In this document: piece by piece, positions 1-5,375 of the stretch
Layout: every line of letters starts with the position of its first letter
How positions within the stretch are numbered: the first letter of the stretch is position 1
Assembly: GCA_027069035.1 (NCBI GenBank)
Contig: JALXFI010000085.1
Location: 1-7,819 of the forward strand
Direction: 5' to 3'
Source of the DNA: a bacterium
Lineage (GTDB): Bacteria; Desulfobacterota; GWC2-55-46; S146-80; JALXFI01
DNA: 7,819 nucleotides
Made by a program: the position numbers and the translations under genes
The notes under the pieces: generated by a model
Database searches by the model: none
The model's input: the letters and a program-made list of their open reading frames with translations, nothing else
Told to the model about the DNA's origin: nothing

Positions 1-91
1 CACTAACGGTCATGTCTCCTTTACAAGGAAGTTGTATTGTTTCTTTACCAACCATGCTTTTTAACATTGCAAAGAATCTTACAGTGAGCAT
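1..91 (-). CDS. moaD: MoaD/ThiS-family sulfur-carrier protein, 5' part only
   Basis: Reading leftwards from an ATG at 91-89 there are 30 uninterrupted codons to the window edge; the rest of the gene lies outside. The peptide begins MLTVRFFAML and continues through a VGKETIQL stretch to a TVS. This is the first-strand, helix and second-strand pattern of the ubiquitin-like fold of MoaD, where a V-R-F-F-A start and a G-K-E turn are characteristic. Family members are about 80-90 residues and end in a Gly-Gly whose C-terminus is thiocarboxylated; that end is not visible here. MoaD is the small subunit of molybdopterin synthase in the cytoplasm and donates sulfur to precursor Z with MoaE. A stand-alone sulfur carrier for another cofactor, thiamine or tungsten-pterin use cannot be excluded. 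The start is strongly supported by a GGGGAGG at 107-101, 9 nt upstream. The gene is divergent from gyrA. Confidence 0.8.
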   Translation of the reverse strand, partial: MLTVRFFAMLKSMVGKETIQLPCKGDMTVS

Positions 92-100
92 AAAGACTGT

Positions 101-107
101 CCTCCCC
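101..107 (-). promoter_or_regulatory. Shine-Dalgarno site of the moaD-like gene
   Basis: On the minus strand the sequence reads GGGGAGG, with a 9-nt spacer to the ATG at 91-89. This near-ideal site fixes the start of a gene of which only 30 codons are in the window and is the best non-homology evidence that the frame is real. Confidence 0.8.
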
Positions 108-117
108 AAGAGTCTCT

Positions 118-146
118 ATTATAACAAGTAAAAGGTTAAAGTGCAA
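118..146 (-). promoter_or_regulatory. Probable sigma70 promoter of the moaD-like gene
   Basis: On the minus strand a perfect -10 hexamer TATAAT occupies 123-118. A weak -35 lies upstream: either TTGCAC at 146-141 with a 17-nt spacer, or TTTGCA at 147-142 with an 18-nt spacer. Transcription would start near 111, giving a leader of about 20 nt that carries the GGGGAGG site. The -10 is convincing and the -35 is poor, which would suit a promoter needing an activator or one of modest strength. Confidence 0.6.
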
Positions 147-152
147 AGGTTA
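131..152. repeat. Direct repeat AAAGGTTA, 14-bp period, next to the moaD-like promoter
   Basis: AAAGGTTA occurs at 131-138 and again at 145-152. The copies lie in the spacer and over the -35 region of the leftward promoter, about 1.3 helical turns apart. The second copy abuts the palindrome that starts at 153. The placement would suit a regulator binding site, but no known operator is recognised and an 8-bp repeat could be chance. Confidence 0.35.
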
Positions 153-180
153 CCCAAATCCCGATATAGCGGGATTTGGG
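153..180. repeat. Perfect 11-bp palindrome between the divergent promoters
   Basis: The arms CCCAAATCCCG (153-163) and CGGGATTTGGG (170-180) are perfectly complementary around a 6-nt loop, ATATAG. As RNA this is a stable hairpin in either direction, but no T-run follows on either strand, so a standard intrinsic terminator is unlikely. It sits upstream of both -35 elements, about 14 nt from the gyrA -35 and about 7 nt from the leftward -35. Possible roles are an operator for a dimeric regulator, a transcription insulator between the divergent genes, or one copy of a dispersed intergenic palindromic repeat. The sequence cannot decide between these. Confidence 0.75.
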
Positions 181-186
181 GCACAC

Positions 187-216
187 TTCAGGATTGACAG
201 TTTCAGGTTGAGGCAG
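187..216. repeat. Imperfect direct repeat over the gyrA -35
   Basis: TTCAGGATTGACAG (187-200) is followed at 15-bp spacing by TTCAGGTTGAGGCAG (202-216). The first copy contains the -35 hexamer TTGACA and the second fills the spacer to the -10. Regulator binding here could block RNA polymerase, but the repeat is imperfect and may simply reflect promoter-like base composition. Confidence 0.3.
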
Positions 217-222
217 TATTAT
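194..222 (+). promoter_or_regulatory. Sigma70-type promoter of gyrA
   Basis: A perfect -35 TTGACA (194-199) is followed by a 17-nt spacer and the -10 TATTAT (217-222), which matches five of six consensus bases. Transcription would start around 229-230, leaving a leader of about 28 nt that includes the gyrA ribosome binding site. The optimal spacing and hexamers predict a strong constitutive promoter, as expected for gyrase. Gyrase promoters are often induced by relaxation of supercoiling; nothing here tests that. Confidence 0.8.
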
Positions 223-241
223 AAATGGAATTATGTGGCAT

Positions 242-248
242 AGGAGGT
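242..248 (+). promoter_or_regulatory. Shine-Dalgarno site of gyrA
   Basis: AGGAGGT at 242-248 is a full match to the anti-Shine-Dalgarno sequence, 9 nt before the ATG at 258. It confirms that start and predicts efficient translation. Confidence 0.85.
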
Positions 249-257
249 AAGGTTTAA

Positions 258-2708
258 ATGAATGGTGCGAAGAAGATTCCTGTTTATATAGAAGATGAAA
301 TGAAGCGATCCTATATGGACTATGCCATGAGCGTCATCATCGGCAGGGCGCTGCCTGATGTAAGGGACGGCTTGAAACCCGTACACCGCAGGGTACTCTA
401 TGCGATGAGTGAACTGGGGGTAGGCTGGAACAAATCATTTAAAAAATCCGCAAGGATTGTCGGTGATGTAATCGGTAAATATCATCCTCACGGGGACTCT
501 GCTGTTTACGATACCATAGTAAGAATGGTGCAGGACTTCTCTCTAAGGTATCCGCTTGTTGATGGCCAGGGCAACTTTGGCTCTATAGATGGCGATTCCG
601 CTGCTGCAATGAGATACACAGAGGTGCGTCTTGCCAAATTAGCCAACTATCTTCTTGAAGATATTGACAAAGAAACGGTGGATTTTATACCCAACTATGA
701 CGGCTCGTTAAACGAACCGGTTGTACTGCCGGCCAAATTTCCGCATCTTCTTATAAACGGCTCTTCCGGTATTGCCGTGGGAATGGCCACAAATATCCCC
801 CCCCATAATATGTCAGAGGTGGTAGATGCCACTATTCATCTAATAAATAATAAAGATGCAACCATCGATGAGCTTATGGCCTTTGTGCCGGGTCCGGATT
901 TTCCAACAGGGGGTTTTATATACGGCAATGAAGGCATTATAGAGGCGTACAAAAGCGGCAGAGGGATAATACAGACAAGGGCGAGGGCGAGCATTGAAAC
1001 ACATCCCAAAACGGAAAAACAGAGCATAATTATTACAGAAATCCCTTATATGGTAAACAAGGCAAAACTGATCGAGAGAATAGCCGACCTTGTAAAAGAA
1101 AAGAAGGTTGAGGGCATCTTTGATATAAGGGACGAATCGGATCGTGATGGTATGCGCATAGTGATAGAGTTAAAGCGGGATGTGGCGCCTAAACCTCTCC
1201 TAAACTATCTTTTTAAACACACACAACTCCAGAGTTCCTTTGGGATAATCATGCTGTCCATAGTCAATGGACAGCCTAAGACGCTGACCCTTAAGGATTA
1301 TCTTCATGAGTTCATAGATTTCAGACGAGAGGTCGTTACAAGAAGGTGTGTTTTTGAACTCAACAAGGCAAAGAACAGACTCCATATATTGGAAGGCCTC
1401 AAGATAGCGCTTGATAACCTCGATAAAGTCATCGCCCTTATAAAGGCATCCTCTTCTCCTCAGAAGGCAAAAGAAGGATTAATAAAGAGTTTCAAACTCT
1501 CTGAGATCCAGGCTCAGGCGATACTGGATATGAAACTTCAAAGACTTACTGCCCTTGAAAGAGACAAGATACTTGATGAGTATAAGGCGCTTAAAAAACG
1601 CATTGCAGAGCTTGAAAAGATACTTGCCAATGAGAGATTGCTGCTTGACATAATAGTTGATGAACTTAAAAGTATTAAGGATATCTACGATGAGGAAAGA
1701 CGTACCGAGATAATCGAAAAAGAAACGGATATAAGCTTCGAGGACACCATAGCCGAAGAAGAAGTGGTTGTAACTATAAGTCATGCGGGCTATATAAAAC
1801 GTAATGCCGTGAGTCTTTACAGGATACAGAAAAGAGGCGGCAAGGGCAAGAAAGGCATGGGTATAAAGGAAGATGACTTTGTAAAACACCTCTTTATCCC
1901 TTCTACAAAGGACTATCTCCTCTTCTTTACGGACCATGGAAGGGTTTACTGGCTCAAGGTGTATGAGATACCCGAGGCTGGCAGACTTGCCAAAGGCAAG
2001 GCGCTTGTAAATCTTCTCAACCTGAGCAAAAACGAGAAAATCACAACGGTTCTTCCTGTCAAAAACTTTAGCCCCGACCTATATGTAGTTATGGCAACAA
2101 AAAAAGGTTTGATAAAAAAGAGCCCCCTGATTGAGTACAGTCATCCAAGGGTGGGAGGCATTATTGCGCTCTCGCTTGAAGAGGGAGACGAACTTATATC
2201 CGTAGGTCTTACTACAGGTGAAAAAGAGATATTTCTGGCAACAAGGCATGGGCTGTCAATACGTTTTAATGAAAAACAGGCAAGGCCTATGGGGAGGGTC
2301 TCCAGAGGAGTGAGGGGCATCTCTCTTGCAAAAGGAGATGAAGTTGTAGGTATGGAGATGATAGAGGAGACCAGAACACTGCTTACAGTCACGAAAAAAG
2401 GCTATGGCAAAAGGACTCTGATAGACAACTACCGGCCGCAGCGGAGAAGCGGCAAGGGAATTATCAACCTTAAGATAACAGAGAAAAACGGCCCTGTTGC
2501 AGGCATTGTGCAGGTGAGCGATGACGATCACCTCATGCTTATAACCCTTAACGGCAAGATAATACACATACCTGTAAAAGGCATTCCGGTTACGGGAAGA
2601 AGCACCCAGGGCGTAAAGGTTATAAACCTCGATGAAGGAGAGGTAATTGTGGGGGTAGCCCTTTTTGTAGAAAATGAAGAAAAAGAAGACGGCGAAACCG
2701 ATACTTAG
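258..2708 (+). CDS. gyrA: DNA gyrase subunit A
   Basis: GyrA is the DNA-cleaving subunit of the cytoplasmic A2B2 gyrase, which introduces negative supercoils using ATP bound by GyrB. At 816 residues it is a normal length. The N-terminal winged-helix/tower part (about 1-490) carries the catalytic Tyr120 in an A-A-M-R-Y-T-E motif, the supporting Arg119, His76 and His78, and Ile172 at the DNA-bending position (E. coli Ile174). The coiled coil near 415-470 has the family's A-I-L-D-M-K-L-Q-R-L core. The C-terminal six-bladed wrapping domain starts near 500 and includes the GyrA-box QKRGGKG at 524-530, which separates gyrase from topoisomerase IV ParC. A degenerate box QRRSGKG lies at 728-734. The protein ends in a short acidic tail. 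The quinolone-determining positions are Ser81 and Asp85, the wild-type residues. It has its own promoter and is probably co-transcribed with gpsA. Confidence 0.98.
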   Translation: MNGAKKIPVYIEDEMKRSYMDYAMSVIIGRALPDVRDGLKPVHRRVLYAMSELGVGWNKSFKKSARIVGDVIGKYHPHGDSAVYDTIVRMVQDFSLRYPLVDGQGNFGSIDGDSAAAMRYTEVRLAKLANYLLEDIDKETVDFIPNYDGSLNEPVVLPAKFPHLLINGSSGIAVGMATNIPPHNMSEVVDATIHLINNKDATIDELMAFVPGPDFPTGGFIYGNEGIIEAYKSGRGIIQTRARASIETHPKTEKQSIIITEIPYMVNKAKLIERIADLVKEKKVEGIFDIRDESDRDGMRIVIELKRDVAPKPLLNYLFKHTQLQSSFGIIMLSIVNGQPKTLTLKDYLHEFIDFRREVVTRRCVFELNKAKNRLHILEGLKIALDNLDKVIALIKASSSPQKAKEGLIKSFKLSEIQAQAILDMKLQRLTALERDKILDEYKALKKRIAELEKILANERLLLDIIVDELKSIKDIYDEERRTEIIEKETDISFEDTIAEEEVVVTISHAGYIKRNAVSLYRIQKRGGKGKKGMGIKEDDFVKHLFIPSTKDYLLFFTDHGRVYWLKVYEIPEAGRLAKGKALVNLLNLSKNEKITTVLPVKNFSPDLYVVMATKKGLIKKSPLIEYSHPRVGGIIALSLEEGDELISVGLTTGEKEIFLATRHGLSIRFNEKQARPMGRVSRGVRGISLAKGDEVVGMEMIEETRTLLTVTKKGYGKRTLIDNYRPQRRSGKGIINLKITEKNGPVAGIVQVSDDDHLMLITLNGKIIHIPVKGIPVTGRSTQGVKVINLDEGEVIVGVALFVENEEKEDGETDT

Positions 2709-2746
2709 TGTTTGTCCATAAATCTTTTTTAATCATAGCCTGAAAA

Positions 2747-3748
2747 GTGACAATAAATAAAATAGGTATATTGGGGGCGGGGAGCTGGGGCACAACCCTT
2801 GCCAATCATATTGCATCAAAAGGTATGAAGGTAACCCTGTGGGCACGGAGGGTTGATGTATGTGAAAACATAAAAAAAAGACTGGAAAATCCCGACTATC
2901 TTCCTGGGATCAGGCTTTCAAGCCATATTAAACCCACAACTTCATTAAAGGAAGCAGTACAAGGCAAAGAACTTCTTATAACAGCCATACCCACTTACGG
3001 CTTAAGGAATGTCATGCTTTCGGCTGAGGACGTCCTTTCAAAACCGGTGATCCTCAGCACGACAAAGGGCATTGAAGAGGGCTCGCTTCTTACACCAAGT
3101 CAGATAATCTATAAATCTTTACCTTTGGATAAATTTAAGGGTATCGGAGTCCTTTCAGGGCCAAGCTTTGCAAAGGAGGTCTGCTCAAGGCTTCCGACGG
3201 CCGTGACAGCGGCATCAGAAGACAGGGCGATTGCAGAGCTGGTCCAGAATACCTTTAATACAGAGTACTTCAGGGTCTATACAAATAGCGACGTTACAGG
3301 GGTTGAATTAGGTGGCGCCCTGAAGAACATTATTGCCATAGCTGCGGGGATTGCCGACGGACTTGGGCTTGGCGGCAACAGCAGGGCGGCGCTTATAACA
3401 CGTGGGCTTGCGGAGATTACACGTCTTGGGATAGAGATGGGCGCAAAGGCAGAGACGTTTTCCGGTCTTTCAGGGCTTGGAGACCTTGTCCTTACCTGCA
3501 CCGGCGCTTTAAGCAGAAACCGCCATGTAGGCATGATGCTTGGCAGGGGGCACACCCTCAAAAAGATACTTAAGGAAATGAATATGGTGGCAGAGGGCGT
3601 AAAGACAACCCGCTCCGCCAGAGAACTCTCAGAAAAACTAAAGGTAGAGATGCCCATAACTAAAGAGGTTTACAATGTACTCTACGGAGAAAAATCGCCT
3701 AAGGACGCAGTCATTCAGCTTATGATGAGAGGGCTCAGGCAAGAGTAA
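2747..3748 (+). CDS. gpsA: NAD(P)-dependent glycerol-3-phosphate dehydrogenase
   Basis: GpsA reduces dihydroxyacetone phosphate to sn-glycerol 3-phosphate in the cytoplasm, the first committed step to the phospholipid backbone. The 333 residues match the usual family length. The N-terminal Rossmann domain opens with GAGSWG at 10-15. STTKGIE (104-110) and LSGPSFAKE (136-144) are family signatures. The helical C-terminal domain carries ELGGALKN (187-194) with catalytic Lys193, then GLGDL (243-247), SRNRHVG (256-262) and a VAEG segment (281-284). The start is GTG. An in-frame TGA at 2741-2743 blocks any extension, and the next start-like codon (TTG, residue 9) would break the nucleotide-binding motif. 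No good ribosome binding site precedes the GTG, so translation may depend on coupling to gyrA, 38 nt upstream. There is no obvious promoter or terminator in that gap. Confidence 0.97.
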   Translation: MTINKIGILGAGSWGTTLANHIASKGMKVTLWARRVDVCENIKKRLENPDYLPGIRLSSHIKPTTSLKEAVQGKELLITAIPTYGLRNVMLSAEDVLSKPVILSTTKGIEEGSLLTPSQIIYKSLPLDKFKGIGVLSGPSFAKEVCSRLPTAVTAASEDRAIAELVQNTFNTEYFRVYTNSDVTGVELGGALKNIIAIAAGIADGLGLGGNSRAALITRGLAEITRLGIEMGAKAETFSGLSGLGDLVLTCTGALSRNRHVGMMLGRGHTLKKILKEMNMVAEGVKTTRSARELSEKLKVEMPITKEVYNVLYGEKSPKDAVIQLMMRGLRQE

Positions 3749-3762
3749 TCCTTAATGCCTGA
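3735..3762. repeat. 7-bp inverted repeat spanning the convergent gpsA/purH stop codons
   Basis: TCAGGCA (3735-3741) and TGCCTGA (3756-3762) form a perfect 7-bp stem. Its 14-nt loop holds both stop codons (TAA at 3746-3748 and, on the minus strand, 3754-3752). Inside the loop TAA and TTA can pair for three more bases. The position suits a shared bidirectional terminator for the two converging transcripts, but neither side is followed by a T-run and the stem is short, so terminator function is only a possibility. Confidence 0.3.
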
Positions 3763-5365
3763 AATGCCTTATCCCTGTAAAGACCATTGCCATGCCATAT
3801 TCATTCGCTGCCTTTATCACCTCTTCATCCCGTATCGAACCGCCCGGTTGAATAACCGCTTTTATCCCTGCCTTGGCAGCCGTGTCTATGGAGTCCCTGA
3901 ACGGGAAGAAGGCGTCCGAAGCCATGACCGAGCCCTTTAGATCTAAACCGGCATCCTGCGCCTTCAGTGCCGCTATCCTTGCAGAGTCTACTCTGCTCAT
4001 CTGGCCGGCGCCTATGCCAAGCGTGCGCCCATCCTTTGCATAAACTATGGCATTGCTCTTTACGTGTTTACATACCTTCCATGCAAATAACATATCCTCA
4101 ATCTCTCTATCTTGAGGTCTTGTTTGTGTTACCAGTTTTAACTGGTTTTCATCTACAATTACATCATCTCTTGTCTGCACAAGCGCCCCTCCGCTTACCT
4201 TTCTTATGTCATATTCGGCAACCGAATATCCCTTGATATCAGAAAAAAGAGGCGTCTGCATAAGCCTGAGATTTTTTTTCTTTGCAAAGACAGCCCTTGC
4301 ATCGTCATCAAACTGGGGAGCCATAATAGCTTCAAGAAATATCTTTGTCATCTCTTCAGCGCTTTCTCCGTCAATCATGCGGTTAGAGGCTATAATGCCG
4401 CCAAAGGCAGAAACGCTATCACAGGCAAGCGCTTTTATGCAGGCATCCTTAAGACTTAAGTCGGATATGGCGACACCGCATGGATTATTGTGCTTAAGCA
4501 CTACGACACATGGATCCTTAAACTCGCTGGCAAGCCTCCATGCAGAATCAAGATCAAGTATATTGTTGAAGGAAAGTTCTTTTCCCTGAAGTTTCAGGGC
4601 ATTGGAGACAGACGGCCTCTTTACCCTGTCATCCTTATAGAAAGCGGCCTTCTGGTGAGGATTCTCGCCGTATCTTAGATCCTGTATCTTTTTAAATCCA
4701 AAGAGCACCCTTTCATTGAAAGCGCTTTCTTCCGCTTCTTTAAAAAGCGAGTTTAAATAACGACATATGGCATAATCGTACATAGCTGTTGTGCTAAAGA
4801 CCTTCTTTGCAAGTAAAAAACGGGTGTTTAGAGAAAGTTCTCCGTTACGCTCCTCAAGTTCCTTTCCTATAGTTTTATAATCGACCGGGTCTGTAATCAC
4901 AGCAACGTCTTTAAAGTTCTTTGCGGCAGCCCTTATCATGGATGGCCCTCCTATATCTATCTCTTCTACCGCCTCCTCGAGGGTGCATCCCTTTGCAATC
5001 GTCTCTTCAAACGGATAGAGGTTGACAACCACCATGTCAACGAGTTCTATCCCTGCATCTTCCACACTCTTCATGTGGTCTTTGTTGCCCCTTCTTGCAA
5101 GTATTCCCCCGTGTACCTTTGGATGAAGGGTCTTTACTCTCCCGTTTAGTATCTCAGGAAACTCCGTGTACTGAGATATTGATTTAACAGGTATGCCCGC
5201 ATTCGAAAGAAACCTCTGTGTGCCTCCTGTGGAGAGCATCTCAACGCCCAAGGCTTTAAGTTTTTCGGCGAATTCAATAAGTCCTTTTTTATTACTCACG
5301 CTTATTATTGCCCTTTTGACCTTTAAGTTTGTTGAGCCTTCTATAGTTTTACCGTCTTGTTTCAT
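3752..5365 (-). CDS. purH: Bifunctional AICAR transformylase / IMP cyclohydrolase
   Basis: PurH performs the last two steps of IMP synthesis: formylation of AICAR with 10-formyl-tetrahydrofolate, then ring closure. Numbering is for the 537-residue form starting at ATG 5365-5363. The N-terminal cyclohydrolase domain (to about 195) shows SVSNKKGL at 22-29, STGGT at 45-49, GRVKTLHPKVHGG at 75-87 and EEIDIGGPSMIRAAAKN at 134-150. The transformylase domain shows RYGENPHQ at 231-238 and KHNNPCG at 291-297 with catalytic Lys291-His292. It continues with GIGAGQMSRVDS at 450-461, FPFRDSID at 487-494 and QPGGSIRD at 506-513, and ends FTGIRHFRH. It is slightly longer than usual because about 14 residues precede the first conserved strand. 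A GGGAGG at 5375-5370 lies 4 nt from ATG 5365 and only 1 nt from ATG 5368, so 5365 is preferred. The upstream TTG at 5377 overlaps that site and is unlikely. The stop lies 3 nt from that of gpsA. Confidence 0.97.
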   Translation of the reverse strand: MKQDGKTIEGSTNLKVKRAIISVSNKKGLIEFAEKLKALGVEMLSTGGTQRFLSNAGIPVKSISQYTEFPEILNGRVKTLHPKVHGGILARRGNKDHMKSVEDAGIELVDMVVVNLYPFEETIAKGCTLEEAVEEIDIGGPSMIRAAAKNFKDVAVITDPVDYKTIGKELEERNGELSLNTRFLLAKKVFSTTAMYDYAICRYLNSLFKEAEESAFNERVLFGFKKIQDLRYGENPHQKAAFYKDDRVKRPSVSNALKLQGKELSFNNILDLDSAWRLASEFKDPCVVVLKHNNPCGVAISDLSLKDACIKALACDSVSAFGGIIASNRMIDGESAEEMTKIFLEAIMAPQFDDDARAVFAKKKNLRLMQTPLFSDIKGYSVAEYDIRKVSGGALVQTRDDVIVDENQLKLVTQTRPQDREIEDMLFAWKVCKHVKSNAIVYAKDGRTLGIGAGQMSRVDSARIAALKAQDAGLDLKGSVMASDAFFPFRDSIDTAAKAGIKAVIQPGGSIRDEEVIKAANEYGMAMVFTGIRHFRH

Positions 5366-5375
5366 CATGCCTCCC
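5363..5375 (-). promoter_or_regulatory. Shine-Dalgarno and stop-start overlap coupling the ASKHA gene to purH
   Basis: On the minus strand GGGAGG (5375-5370) lies inside the last codons of the upstream ASKHA gene, whose TGA is at 5367-5365. The tandem ATGs at 5368-5366 and 5365-5363 overlap that TGA by 4 nt (ATGA) and 1 nt (TGATG) respectively. Either arrangement is typical of termination-reinitiation coupling. Spacing from the GGAGG favours the second ATG. Confidence 0.75.

Noticed and set aside
153..180. Palindrome as an intrinsic terminator
   Set aside because: The stem is strong, but neither strand has a T-run after it. Immediately downstream is GCACAC on the plus strand and TAACCT on the minus strand.
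1479..1937. 152-codon open frame antisense to gyrA
   Set aside because: It lies wholly inside a well-conserved gene, resembles no known family, and has no ribosome binding site worth noting. It is treated as a shadow frame, as are the other long opposite-strand frames within gyrA, gpsA, purH and the ASKHA gene.
258..2708. ParC (topoisomerase IV subunit A) instead of GyrA
   Set aside because: A full GyrA-box QKRGGKG and a six-bladed C-terminal domain with a second degenerate box fit gyrase, not ParC.
2721..2740. T6 run at 2725-2730 as a terminator after gyrA
   Set aside because: No GC-rich inverted repeat precedes the T-run, so it does not have the form of an intrinsic terminator.
2712..2740. 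A separate promoter for gpsA in the gyrA-gpsA gap
   Set aside because: TTGTCC at 2712-2717 has no acceptable -10 at 16-18 nt spacing.
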